Positions 54,487 through 62,911 of a DNA stretch of 64,000 bases are shown here, piece after piece. Below the pieces are notes generated by a model. That model was given only the letters and a program-made list of their open reading frames with translations. It made no database searches and had not been told where the DNA came from. Source of the stretch: a bacterium (GTDB lineage: Bacteria > Pseudomonadota > Alphaproteobacteria > Micavibrionales > UBA2020); NCBI GenBank assembly GCA_029945425.1, contig JAQSDV010000004.1, positions 1-64,000 of the forward strand. The letters are read 5' to 3'. The first letter of the stretch is position 1, and every line of letters begins with the position of its first letter. Both the position numbers and the translations under genes were made by a program.

Positions 54487-54579
54487 GATCGATGCTCCTT
54501 GTTTGGTTTCAGCCTACTGGCTGCACGGATTCCGTCAAGGGGCGCGCAGGGCCGATTTATGGCCCGCTTTCCGGAAACT

Positions 54580-54591
54580 GCCGTTAACGGC
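54580..54591. promoter_or_regulatory. 12-bp palindrome between hiuH and puuE
   Basis: GCCGTTAACGGC is a perfect palindrome in the 160-bp divergent gap between hiuH and the small ORF ahead of puuE. It is a candidate operator for purine breakdown genes; no matching copy was noticed before allA or aceB. Confidence 0.3.
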
Positions 54592-54646
54592 TCCCTAACC
54601 CGCAACGCCTATCATGAAACATTGACGTGGCGAAGATGGGGAAATT

Positions 54647-54811
54647 ATGGCCTTGTACCTGAATACGACCGACAAAAAAATCACCGCAAATGGCAACACG
54701 CTCCGCGGATCGGTGCCGATGAGCGTGAAGCTGGGCGCACCGCGCGCAAAAACCCCCGCAGCATGGGCGAAATATGGCGACAAAGAAAAAACCGCGTTCC
54801 AAAACTTCTAA
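54647..54811 (+). CDS. Possible 54-residue protein overlapping puuE
   Basis: An ORF MALYLNTTDKKITANG...KTAFQNF of 54 codons starts 7-8 nt after GGGGAA and ends 38 nt inside puuE. The composition is balanced (not a simple shadow) with ~20% Lys/Thr, but it matches no family I know. It could be a small protein coupled to puuE or a chance frame in the leader. Confidence 0.35.
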   Translation: MALYLNTTDKKITANGNTLRGSVPMSVKLGAPRAKTPAAWAKYGDKEKTAFQNF

Positions 54812-55787
54812 AAAACCCGCCGTTGCGAAAAGCGGCGGCGGTGGTGCCGGAGGCGAGCGTCCGCCCGCGCCCCCGCGCGACCCCCGCGATTACGTGGGAT
54901 ATGGCGAACACCCGCCCCATGCCAACTGGCCGGGCGGCGCGCGCGTCGCGGTGCAATTCGTCCTGAATTACGAGGAAGGCGGCGAGAACTGCGTGCTGAA
55001 CGGCGACGCGGCATCCGAAACCTTCCTGTCCGAAATCATCAATGCCCCGCGTATCGAGGGGCGGCATATCAGCATGGAGTCGCTCTACGAATACGGCACG
55101 CGCGCGGGCGTGTGGCGTTTGCTGCGCCTGTTTAAAAAATACAAGATGCCCGTCACGGTTTTCGCAGTCGCCCTTGCGCTCGAAAAATATCCGGCGATGG
55201 CCAAGACGTTTATGCGCGAAGGGCACGAGATTGCCTCGCACGGCTACCGCTGGATCAATTATCAGGATATCGACATCAAGACGGAACGCGACCATATGAA
55301 ACGCGCGGTCGAGATTATAGAACGGTTGTCCGGCGAACGGCCCCTCGGCTGGTATACCGGCCGCACCAGCCCGAACACGCGCCGCCTTGTCCTGGAGGAT
55401 GGCAGTTTCCTGTATGACGCCGATGATTACAGCGATGACCTGCCTTTTTGGTATAAAGAAGCTGATAAAAAGCAGCTGGTGGTGCCCTATACGCTTGATA
55501 CTAACGATATGCGCTTTGCCGCCGCGCAGGGGTTTAATTCGGGCGACCAGTATTTTGCCTACCTGCGCGATGCGTTCGATGTGCTGTATGAAGAAGGCGA
55601 ACATGCGCCGAAAATGCTGTCGATCGGGCTGCATTGCCGCATCGTCGGCCGCCCCGCCCGCATGGCGGCGCTGGAGCGGTTTATCCAGCATGTGAAAAGC
55701 CACGACAAAGTCTGGATCGCGCGCCGCATCGATATCGCGCGCCACTGGATGGAAAAGCACCCGTACAAGGACACGCCCCGTGGATGA
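54774..55787 (+). CDS. puuE: Allantoinase, polysaccharide-deacetylase-like (PuuE)
   Basis: Hydrolyses allantoin to allantoate. The 337-residue protein has the PuuE core: GYGEHPPHANWPGGARVAVQF, NYEEGGENCVLNGD, RAGVWRLLRLFKKY, GHEIASHGYRWINYQ (the metal/catalytic His region) and GWYTGRTSPNTRRLV. Before it comes a ~35-residue Lys/Gly/Pro-rich extension (ATKKKPRSKTSKKPAVAK) not usual for PuuE. It belongs to the NodB-like deacetylase fold, not the amidohydrolase type of allantoinase. It overlaps uraD by 8 nt. Confidence 0.92.
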   Translation: MATKKKPRSKTSKKPAVAKSGGGGAGGERPPAPPRDPRDYVGYGEHPPHANWPGGARVAVQFVLNYEEGGENCVLNGDAASETFLSEIINAPRIEGRHISMESLYEYGTRAGVWRLLRLFKKYKMPVTVFAVALALEKYPAMAKTFMREGHEIASHGYRWINYQDIDIKTERDHMKRAVEIIERLSGERPLGWYTGRTSPNTRRLVLEDGSFLYDADDYSDDLPFWYKEADKKQLVVPYTLDTNDMRFAAAQGFNSGDQYFAYLRDAFDVLYEEGEHAPKMLSIGLHCRIVGRPARMAALERFIQHVKSHDKVWIARRIDIARHWMEKHPYKDTPRG

Positions 55788-56286
55788 CGATAAACCCTTG
55801 AGCGTCAAACCCGCCGATGTCGCGCTCAACGCGTTCCTGAAAATTTACGGCAGCATCTATGAACATTCACCGTGGATCGCGGAGGGCGCATATAAAAGCG
55901 GCGCCGCGACCGTGCGCGACATGCACAGCACGATGAAGAAAACCGTGGCCGCCGGCACCGACGAACAGAAATTTGCGCTGATACGCGCGCATCCCGACCT
56001 CGCCCCCGCGATTGGCACCGACCTCACCACTGCATCGGTGTCGGAGCAAAAGGGCGCGGGGTTGAAGGAATGCACGGCCGATGAATACGCCGAATTCCAG
56101 CAGCTCAACCGCGATTACAAAGCGAAATTCGGCTTTCCCTTTATCGTTGCGGTCAAAGGGCTGCACCGCACCGATATCCTGCAACTGTTCCGCCAGCGCA
56201 TGAAAAACGACGCCGCGACCGAATTCGCAACCGCGCTCGCGCAGATTGATCGCATCGCCTATTTCCGGCTGATGGCGCTGCCGTAA
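55780..56286 (+). CDS. uraD: OHCU decarboxylase
   Basis: Converts 2-oxo-4-hydroxy-4-carboxy-5-ureidoimidazoline to S-allantoin. The 168-residue protein has RAHPDLAPAIG with the catalytic His, SVSEQKGAGL, FQQLNRDYKAKFGFPFIVAVKG and REILNRL-like end (LAQIDRIAYFRL). The start is GTG at 55780, chosen because it overlaps the puuE stop by 8 nt. Together with PuuE this gives two consecutive steps in one unit. Confidence 0.93.
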   Translation: MDDDKPLSVKPADVALNAFLKIYGSIYEHSPWIAEGAYKSGAATVRDMHSTMKKTVAAGTDEQKFALIRAHPDLAPAIGTDLTTASVSEQKGAGLKECTADEYAEFQQLNRDYKAKFGFPFIVAVKGLHRTDILQLFRQRMKNDAATEFATALAQIDRIAYFRLMALP

Positions 56287-56385
56287 ATTCCCCGTCATTA
56301 TGGATAAAAACTGCCGAATCAATTGACGCTTGTACCCCCGTTTTCGGATAGTGGCACTTCATAAAACGCGCGAAGGAGCGACCCG

Positions 56386-57981
56386 ATGCAAGCCCAGCCC
56401 GTCACCCCCGTTACCGCCGGCTCGAAAAAGATCCACGACACCGTGGTGATCCTCGATTTCGGCTCACAGGTGACGCAGCTGATCGCGCGGCGCATACGGG
56501 AGATCGGGGTTTATTCGGTGCTGCTGCCCTTCAACGCGCCGATGGAAAAAATTCTGGCGCAAAACCCGAAGGCGATCATTCTGTCGGGCGGCCCCGCCAG
56601 CGTGACGGAGGCGAATTCCCCCCGCGCGCATGAAGAAATTTTTAAAATGGGCATTCCCGTTTTCGGCATCTGCTATGGCCAGCAGACGATGTGCGAACAG
56701 CTGGGCGGCAAGGTCACGCCGAGCCCCAAGCGCGAATTCGGCCGCGCGCATATCGCGGTCGCGGATAACACTTCGCCCCTTTTCGCCGGCATCTGGCAGC
56801 CCGGCACGATGCCGCAGGTCTGGATGAGCCATGGCGACAGCGTCTCCGCGATTCCGGATGGATTCAAGGTGATCGGCAAAAGCGACACCTGCCCCTATGC
56901 CGCCGTCGCCGACGAAAAACGTAAATTCTACGGCGTGCAGTTCCACCCCGAAGTGGTGCATACGCCCGAAGGCAAGCAGATCATTTCCAACTTCATCCTC
57001 AACATCGCCAAATGCAAGAACGACTGGACGATGGCGATGTTCAAGGACGAAGCGATCGAGGCGATCCGCAAACAGGTCGGGAAAGAACGCGTCATTTGCG
57101 GCGTATCGGGCGGCGTGGATTCAACGGTTGTGGCGGGATTGCTGCATGCCGCAATCGGCGACCAGCTGACCTGCATTTTCGTCGATACCGGATTGATGCG
57201 CCAGAACGAGGGGCAGGAAGTGGTCGAGCTGTTCCGCAACCATTTCAATATCCCGCTGGTGCATGAACAGGCGGGCAAGCTGTTCCTTGACCGTCTGGCG
57301 GGCGTATCCGACCCCGAACAGAAACGCAAAATCATCGGCAAGGCGTTTATCGACGTGTTCGAGGACGCGAAAAAACGCGCGGGCGAAGCTCCGTTCCTCG
57401 CCCAAGGCACGCTCTATCCCGATGTGATCGAATCCGTGTCATTTACCGGCGGCCCCAGCGTCACGATCAAATCGCACCACAATGTCGGCGGCCTGCCCGA
57501 GGATTTGAAATTCAAGCTGGTGGAACCCTTGCGCGCGCTGTTCAAGGACGAAGTCCGCGCGCTCGGCGCTGAACTCGGCATCCCCGAAAAATTCATCAAG
57601 CGCCACCCCTTCCCCGGCCCCGGCCTTGCCATCCGGATCCCTGGCGATATCACCGAAGAAAAACTGAGCATTTTGAGAAAAGCCGACGCGATTTTTATCG
57701 AGGAACTGCACAGCAACAAACTCTATGACGAAACATGGCAGGCCTTCGCCGTGCTGCTGCCCGTCAAAACCGTCGGCGTGATGGGCGACGGCCGCACCTA
57801 TGACAGCGTGCTGGCCTTGCGCGCCGTCACCTCCGTCGACGGCATGACCGCCGACTACGCCCCCCTCCCCCACGAATTCCTCGGCCGCTGCGCCGTTCGC
57901 ATCGTGAACGAAGTAAAGGGCATCAACCGCGTGGTGTACGACATCACAAGCAAGCCGCCTGGGACGATTGAGTGGGAGTGA
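56386..57981 (+). CDS. guaA: GMP synthase (glutamine-hydrolysing)
   Basis: Amidates XMP to GMP. The 531 residues show the amidotransferase ([15 protein letters not shown], nucleophile Cys in [16 protein letters not shown] with its His), the ATP pyrophosphatase loop [42 protein letters not shown] and the usual C-terminus PPGTIEWE. The gene is intact; an AT-rich cassette begins directly at its stop. AAGGAG lies before the ATG. TTGACG with GATAGT upstream (56327-56356 region) is a possible promoter. Confidence 0.97.
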   Translation: MQAQPVTPVTAGSKKIHDTVVILDFGSQVTQLIARRIREIGVYSVLLPFNAPMEKILAQNPKAIILSGGPASVTEANSPRAHEEIFKMGIPVFGICYGQQTMCEQLGGKVTPSPKREFGRAHIAVADNTSPLFAGIWQPGTMPQVWMSHGDSVSAIPDGFKVIGKSDTCPYAAVADEKRKFYGVQFHPEVVHTPEGKQIISNFILNIAKCKNDWTMAMFKDEAIEAIRKQVGKERVICGVSGGVDSTVVAGLLHAAIGDQLTCIFVDTGLMRQNEGQEVVELFRNHFNIPLVHEQAGKLFLDRLAGVSDPEQKRKIIGKAFIDVFEDAKKRAGEAPFLAQGTLYPDVIESVSFTGGPSVTIKSHHNVGGLPEDLKFKLVEPLRALFKDEVRALGAELGIPEKFIKRHPFPGPGLAIRIPGDITEEKLSILRKADAIFIEELHSNKLYDETWQAFAVLLPVKTVGVMGDGRTYDSVLALRAVTSVDGMTADYAPLPHEFLGRCAVRIVNEVKGINRVVYDITSKPPGTIEWE

Positions 57982-58250
57982 TAAAAGAAGAAAATAAATA
58001 TCTTCTTTCGCCTCTTTTAATTGAGCTTGATGGCGAAAGTAGAATTTTAATTACATTTAAAAATTATGAGCACTTCGATTATATATCAGACGTATTGGCT
58101 GAACGTTTCGATATCTCTTTTGCGAGCGCTATTTACGATGATTATTACGTTTTGCACTTTGATAATGATGTACGGAATGAATTAACTACGGCAATAAACC
58201 AAATTAATTTATATCATAAAGAACATAATAACATTTATGATGCTCTTTAG
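57978..58250 (+). CDS. Small unknown protein of the AT-rich cassette
   Basis: A 90-residue acidic protein starting at a GTG that overlaps the guaA stop (GTGA); a GTG 6 nt earlier is equally possible. The sequence ([19 protein letters not shown], then alternating aromatic and acidic residues, [18 protein letters not shown]) matches no family I know. Base composition is strikingly AT-rich compared with guaA. Its size, acidity and place just before the nuclease-like gene would suit an immunity, antitoxin or accessory protein, but that is inference. Confidence 0.65.
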   Translation: MIKEENKYLLSPLLIELDGESRILITFKNYEHFDYISDVLAERFDISFASAIYDDYYVLHFDNDVRNELTTAINQINLYHKEHNNIYDAL

Positions 58251-59006
58251 AAAATGCTCTCAAATAAAAGACGACAGAATGGAATAAACGGTGGCGCGTA
58301 GAAGTTCTGAAATCGAAGAATATTACTTTGAAAAACTTCGTACACATTATGTTTTTCCTGAAGGAAAAATCGTTTATGGTGACAAGCCTGACGTTAAAAT
58401 AATCAGCAATAAAATCATCGGCATTGAAATAACAAATTTTTATACCGACAGGACGGGAGGGGAGCAGTCTCAGATCAGTATGAGATTGAATGCAGCGCAA
58501 AAAGCCCAAAAATCTTATCAAGACAAGCATAAAAATAATATCGAGTTTACCTTTAGCTTCGACCGAGACTTCCCGATAACCAACGTTGGCCAATTTAGCA
58601 AAAGATTAGCCCTTTTAGCCGAGCGTTTAGAACCGCATCCTATCGGATGGATCAGCAGAGAGTATTTTGCTGACGTGAAAGAACTCAGCTTCGTCTGGAG
58701 AGGTAAAGAATACGATGATTGTGAATGGAAAGTGGCACAACCATTTACCATTTCAATGATGAATATCGACCATTTAGAAGAAATTATTAGAGAAAAAGAG
58801 AAAAAGGCAGCACAGTATCAAGCGTGTGACGCTAATTGGTTGTTGATAGTTGTCGACTTCATTAATCTTGCGCAAGATCAAGAAATCTCCAACGCTGCGC
58901 TTAAAGAAATTCAGTCCGATGTTTTTGAAAAGGTAATAGTATACAAAACTGTACTAGAACAGATTGTAGAAGTGCCCATAATTTTCAGCGATTCAAGGAA
59001 TAAAAA
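57982..59006. mobile_element. AT-rich two-gene cassette at the 3' end of guaA
   Basis: About 1 kb with much lower GC (sample lines near one third G+C) sits exactly between the guaA stop and a GC-rich flavoprotein gene. The 3' end of guaA is a known integration site of genomic islands. I found no integrase, no IS and no clear direct repeat of the guaA end at the right edge, so this may be an island remnant. Confidence 0.5.
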
Positions 59007-59010
59007 TTAA
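58291..59010 (+). CDS. PD-(D/E)xK-like unknown protein of the AT-rich cassette
   Basis: A 239-residue protein from a GTG preceded by GGAATAA. The N-terminal third has GDKPDVKIISNKIIGIEITNF: a Pro-Asp, then ~9 residues on, Glu-x-Thr, in the layout of PD-(D/E)xK nuclease-like proteins whose motif reads (G)xExT instead of ExK. A helical middle and a final beta stretch follow. I do not recognise a named family. Codon use and base composition are AT-rich like the preceding 90-residue gene and unlike all neighbours, so the pair was probably acquired together. It converges with a flavoprotein gene, whose stop overlaps its own by 4 bp. Confidence 0.7.
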   Translation: MARRSSEIEEYYFEKLRTHYVFPEGKIVYGDKPDVKIISNKIIGIEITNFYTDRTGGEQSQISMRLNAAQKAQKSYQDKHKNNIEFTFSFDRDFPITNVGQFSKRLALLAERLEPHPIGWISREYFADVKELSFVWRGKEYDDCEWKVAQPFTISMMNIDHLEEIIREKEKKAAQYQACDANWLLIVVDFINLAQDQEISNAALKEIQSDVFEKVIVYKTVLEQIVEVPIIFSDSRNKN

Positions 59011-60476
59011 GGTGTCGGCGGCTTGAATTTACGTGATGATTGTTTCGGCGCAACGGCCTCCGCAAACTTCTTCTTCATCTGCCCAAGCTTCGTATGCTCC
59101 CGCCGGAATTGCGGGGTTTCGGGGTCTACTTTCGGCCCGTTCGGGTCGTATTTGTCCCATAAACGGTTGCGGAATTTTTGGGTGGGGTCGTATTTCTGTT
59201 TCAGGGCGAAGAATTCGTCGCTGCGGGGATAGGCTTGCCTGAACTGGCTTTCCGTGGCGTGCATCTGGTAGGGCAGGTAATAGGTGCCGCCGGATTCGAG
59301 AGCCGCATCGATCAATTCGCGCGTCCATGTGCCCACATCCTGCCGCGCCTTTTCGTTGTTCCATTGTTTGTAGTAGAGGACAAAGGCGAAGACTTCGCCC
59401 TGCTGCGCCCATGCCATGACCGCGCCGGGGTCTTTTTCCGCGTGGCGGATGGAGACGTTGAGGGCATTAACATTGTGTTTTTGCAAAATCGCGGCCATTT
59501 TCGGCGCGAATTCGTCCAGTTTATCGGCGGGCACGAAATATTCCTGCAGCACGAAGGTTGTCATGGCGCGGGTTGACGGTTCCAGCTCCTCGACATATCT
59601 GCTCGCTTCATAATTTCTTGGCACGACTTCCGTCGTTTTAAACCGGATTTTTTCATCGACCACGGGGCGCAGCTTGTTCACGCCCGGCACCTGCGTCATC
59701 GCGAAGATCGACAGGTATTCGGCGAGGTAGACTTCCTTTTTCGGGCGCAGGCGGTCCGGCACGATTGCGGGCTTGTCGGTCTTGGAATAGGTCACCGCCG
59801 TGATGGTGTCGTAATCGGGCGGGTAGAAATCGCCGTTGTGGAAGACGACGTTTTCGTTGCCGCGGATATTGTCATCGAAAAACTTCGCGTAATCGGCGCG
59901 CGGCATTTTGACGATGCTGCGTTCGACATTCACGTTGTCGGCCAGATCCAGCTTCGCCTCGACAATCGCACCCAGCGCGCCGTAGCCGCCGATCGCGCCA
60001 TAGAACAAATCTTTGTTCAGCGTGGGGCTGGCGGTTTTCAGGTCGCCGTCTGCCGTCACGATCTTGATTTCCTTGACCGAATGAATGACCGGCCCCTGAC
60101 CAATATAGCGGCCATGGGCGTTCACGCTGAGCGCGCCGCCGACGGTGAAATTGCTATAGCTTTGCATGATGCTGACCGACAGGTCATCGGGGTCGATGCG
60201 CGCAATCACATCCTGCCAGCGCGCGCCGGTCTGCACGGTGATTTCTTTTTTTGCAGGGTCATAGCCCGTGACCGCGTTCAGCCCCGTCATGTCGATGAAC
60301 AGCGTGTTATCCGTTGCGATCTGCCCGCCCATCGAATAACGCCCGCCGCCGAACGACACGGGGCCGTCATGCGATTTGATAAGCTGCTGCAACGCGGCCA
60401 CGCTCGACGGTCTGGCGATGGCGCGCACATCGATGGGGTTCAGTTGGGTGACGTCGTTGACGGTGTTCTTCTTCAT
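59007..60476 (-). CDS. VAO-type FAD oxidoreductase, paralogue without Tat signal
   Basis: A 489-residue flavoprotein with the same PCMH plan as the enzyme at 47.1 kb: SFGGGRYSMGGQIATDNTLF, ARWQDVIARI, FTVGGALSVNAHGRY and GAIGGYGALGAI. The C-terminal half is ALO-like (GGTYYLPYQMHATESQFRQA, KYDPTQKFRNRLWDKY). I chose the ATG at 60476; an in-frame TTG 39 nt upstream would add TNRLISHIVF but no clear signal peptide. It is probably cytoplasmic or peripheral, unlike its paralogue. The substrate is unknown. Confidence 0.8.
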   Translation of the reverse strand: MKKNTVNDVTQLNPIDVRAIARPSSVAALQQLIKSHDGPVSFGGGRYSMGGQIATDNTLFIDMTGLNAVTGYDPAKKEITVQTGARWQDVIARIDPDDLSVSIMQSYSNFTVGGALSVNAHGRYIGQGPVIHSVKEIKIVTADGDLKTASPTLNKDLFYGAIGGYGALGAIVEAKLDLADNVNVERSIVKMPRADYAKFFDDNIRGNENVVFHNGDFYPPDYDTITAVTYSKTDKPAIVPDRLRPKKEVYLAEYLSIFAMTQVPGVNKLRPVVDEKIRFKTTEVVPRNYEASRYVEELEPSTRAMTTFVLQEYFVPADKLDEFAPKMAAILQKHNVNALNVSIRHAEKDPGAVMAWAQQGEVFAFVLYYKQWNNEKARQDVGTWTRELIDAALESGGTYYLPYQMHATESQFRQAYPRSDEFFALKQKYDPTQKFRNRLWDKYDPNGPKVDPETPQFRREHTKLGQMKKKFAEAVAPKQSSRKFKPPTP

Positions 60477-60550
60477 GATGGCGAAGACAATATGGGAAAT
60501 TAACCTGTTTGTCAATTCGCGCGGGTTTAGGTATTCAAATCGCTGGAAAA

Positions 60551-60578
60551 TTGGACATTCCGCACTGCGTCATATATA
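60551..60578 (+). promoter_or_regulatory. Probable guaB promoter
   Basis: TTGGAC (60551-60556), 16-nt spacer and TATATA (60573-60578), 41 nt upstream of the guaB ATG. Confidence 0.5.
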
Positions 60579-60618
60579 AAGAAGTGCAACCGAAGCCCCC
60601 GTCCCCCGTGAGGTTGCC

Positions 60619-62115
60619 ATGGCAAAGAAATCCACCCCGAAAATCAAAGCTGAAAAAATCCGCGCGAGTGTCGGCCTGACATTCGATGACGTTTTGCTGC
60701 TGCCGGGCGCGTCGGAGATCCAGCCGCTGGATGCCGATACCTCCACCCAGATCACACAGAATATCAAGCTGAACATCCCGCTGCTGTCCGCCGCCATGGA
60801 TACGGTGACGGAGGCGGAGGCCGCAATCGCGATGGCGCAGGCGGGCGGCATGGGCATCATCCACCGCAACATGGAACCCGATATGCAGGCGGAACATGTG
60901 CGCCGCGTGAAGCGGTATGAATCGGGCATGGTTTTGAACCCCATCACCATCCACCCCGACGCGCCGCTGGCCGAGGCGCTCGACCTCATGAAGCGCTTCC
61001 GCATTTCGGGCGTGCCGGTGACCAAGGCGAACGGAAAACTGGTGGGCATCCTGACCAACCGCGATGTGCGTTTCGCCGACAACCCGAAACAGCCGATCCG
61101 CGAATTGATGACGTCGGAAAACCTGATCAAGGTCGTGAACAGCGTCGATAAATCCAAGGCGCGCAAGCTGTTGCATGTGAATCGCATCGAAAAGCTGCTG
61201 GTGGTGGATGATGAGGACCGCTGCATCGGGTTGGTGACCGTGAAAGACATTGAAAAGGCGCAGCTGCACCCGACCGCCTGCAAGGACGATAACGGTTCCT
61301 TGCGCGTGGGCGCGGCGATTGGCACGGGCGATGCGAATTTCGAACGCGCGCAGGCCTTGATGGATGCCGATATCGACCTGATCGTGGTCGACACCGCGCA
61401 TGGCCATTCGAAAAACGTGATCGACATGGTGAAAAAACTGCGCCGTCATAACAACCGCGTGCAATTGGTGGCGGGAAATATCGCAACCGCCGATGCGGCG
61501 AAGGCCTTGATCGATGCGGGCGTGGACTCGCTCAAAGTCGGTATCGGCCCCGGCTCCATCTGCACGACACGCATCGTGGCGGGCGTGGGCGTTCCGCAAT
61601 TGACCGCGATCATGGATGTGGCATCTGCCGCATCGAAACAACGCATCCCCGTGATCGCCGATGGCGGCATCAAATCATCGGGCGATCTGGCCAAGGCCGT
61701 TGCGGCGGGTGCGGATTGCGTGATGATGGGCGGCATTTTCGCAGGGACGGATGAATCGCCCGGCGAAATCATTCTGTACCAGGGCCGTTCGTACAAAGAA
61801 TACCGCGGCATGGGTTCCGTCGGCGCGATGGTGCGCGGATCGGCGGATCGTTATTCCCAAGGCTCGGTCAAAGAATCCCAAAAACTGGTGCCCGAAGGAA
61901 TCGAGGGCCGCGTGCCCGCCAAAGGCCCGATTGCCAATGTCATTCACCAGATGGTGGGCGGTTTGCGCGCCGCAATGGGCTATACCGGCTGCAAAACGGT
62001 CGCGGAGATGAAACAAAAGGCGACGTTTATTCGCATGACGGGCGCGGGTTATCGCGAAAGCCATGTGCATGACGTGACGATCACCAAAGAAGCACCGAAT
62101 TACAGGGCGGATTAA
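60619..62115 (+). CDS. guaB: Inosine-5'-monophosphate dehydrogenase
   Basis: Oxidises IMP to XMP with NAD, feeding GuaA. The 498-residue protein has [15 protein letters not shown] at the N-terminus, [15 protein letters not shown], two CBS domains (~100-220), the catalytic Cys loop [27 protein letters not shown] and [16 protein letters not shown]. The start at 60619 is preceded by GTGAGG and begins [15 protein letters not shown]. Another gene separates it from guaA. Confidence 0.97.
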   Translation: MAKKSTPKIKAEKIRASVGLTFDDVLLLPGASEIQPLDADTSTQITQNIKLNIPLLSAAMDTVTEAEAAIAMAQAGGMGIIHRNMEPDMQAEHVRRVKRYESGMVLNPITIHPDAPLAEALDLMKRFRISGVPVTKANGKLVGILTNRDVRFADNPKQPIRELMTSENLIKVVNSVDKSKARKLLHVNRIEKLLVVDDEDRCIGLVTVKDIEKAQLHPTACKDDNGSLRVGAAIGTGDANFERAQALMDADIDLIVVDTAHGHSKNVIDMVKKLRRHNNRVQLVAGNIATADAAKALIDAGVDSLKVGIGPGSICTTRIVAGVGVPQLTAIMDVASAASKQRIPVIADGGIKSSGDLAKAVAAGADCVMMGGIFAGTDESPGEIILYQGRSYKEYRGMGSVGAMVRGSADRYSQGSVKESQKLVPEGIEGRVPAKGPIANVIHQMVGGLRAAMGYTGCKTVAEMKQKATFIRMTGAGYRESHVHDVTITKEAPNYRAD

Positions 62116-62141
62116 GGACTTAGCAAGTCCGGATTCATTTC

Positions 62142-62171
62142 TTGACTCGCGTAACCCCGCTATTATATAAA
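62142..62171 (+). promoter_or_regulatory. Promoter of the mntP riboswitch leader
   Basis: TTGACT (62142-62147), then TATATA (62164-62169) at 16 nt or TATAAA (62166-62171) at 18 nt. Transcription would begin at about 62178, right at the first helix of the riboswitch. Confidence 0.6.
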
Positions 62172-62177
62172 ATCCTC

Positions 62178-62347
62178 ATTGGGGAGTAGCCTCCACGTCC
62201 TCCCTGTGGGCTGAAGCCAACATACTTGCACCTCGGTGCATGGTTTCAGCAGCGGATCTTCCGCTTGGCAAGACCAGTACATGCGCGAAAGCCGTCCGGC
62301 TTGTTTTCGCGAGTGTATGGTCATGCGAAGCCGGGCGGAGAACCAAG
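62178..62347 (+). ncRNA. yybP-ykoY (manganese) riboswitch with two-state expression platform
   Basis: The hallmark GGGGAGTAGC is at 62181-62190, CAACATACTTG follows, and GGCAAGACC closes the aptamer; ATTGG (62178-62182) pairs with CCAGT (62274-62278) as helix P1. This is the yybP-ykoY family, which binds Mn2+ and typically controls mntP. Downstream, CCGTCCGGCTT (62292-62302) pairs along 11 bp (one G-U) with AAGCCGGGCGG (62328-62338), covering the first half of the GGAG Shine-Dalgarno. An overlapping alternative hairpin (CGCGAAA 62284-62290 with TTTCGCG 62305-62311) frees it. Confidence 0.88.
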
Positions 62348-62911
62348 ATGGGCATTTTTCAAACCACCATTCTCGCTTTCAGCATGTCGACCGATGCCTT
62401 TGCTGTTTCCGTTGGCAAGGGCGCTGCATTGCGCAAGCCCCATATTTCCGAAGCCCTGCGCACCGGCGCGATTTTCGGCGCGATCGAGGGCATGACGCCC
62501 GTTATCGGCTGGGGCATCGGCCTTGCCGCCAGCCAGCATATCGCGGCCGTTGACCACTGGATCGCGTTCATCATTCTGGGCGCAATCGGTCTCAAGATGA
62601 TTTATGAAGGCCTGCAGGCGGATGACGGCGCGGAAAAACCCAGCAGCCACAGCATCGCGCGTCTGATGCTGACCGCGCTCGGCACTTCAATCGATTCAAT
62701 GGCGGTTGGCGTTTCGCTGTCGATTCTGGGTACGCATATCGGATGGACGGCTGTTGCCATCGGGCTTGCGACATTCACGATGGTCACCATCGGCGTGATG
62801 ACGGGGCAATATATCGGCAGCAAATACGGCAAGATTGCCGAAATGCTGGGCGGTGCCGCGCTGATCTTCCTCGGCACCAAGACGCTGTTCGAGCATCTCG
62901 GCTATATTTAA
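62348..62911 (+). CDS. mntP: Manganese efflux pump MntP
   Basis: A 187-residue, six-helix exporter of Mn2+. FSMSTDAFAVSVGKG in helix 1 and GTSIDSMAVGVS in helix 4 hold the two key Asp residues, duplicated in the inverted-repeat design of the family; GGAALIFLGTKTLFEH is at the C-terminus. The ATG at 62348 follows GGAG by 7 nt. A yybP-ykoY riboswitch leads the gene, so high manganese should switch it on. The 3' end overlaps the convergent purM by 4 bp. Confidence 0.95.
   Translation: MGIFQTTILAFSMSTDAFAVSVGKGAALRKPHISEALRTGAIFGAIEGMTPVIGWGIGLAASQHIAAVDHWIAFIILGAIGLKMIYEGLQADDGAEKPSSHSIARLMLTALGTSIDSMAVGVSLSILGTHIGWTAVAIGLATFTMVTIGVMTGQYIGSKYGKIAEMLGGAALIFLGTKTLFEHLGYI

Noticed and set aside
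54031..54966. Plus-strand open frame of 311 codons
   Set aside because: Overlaps hiuH on the other strand and puuE in another frame; composition is that of a shadow.
57952..59020. Attachment-site repeats bounding the AT-rich cassette
   Set aside because: Only an 8-nt inverted match (AAGCCGCC/GGCGGCTT) was seen, easily due to chance; no direct repeat of the guaA end was found.
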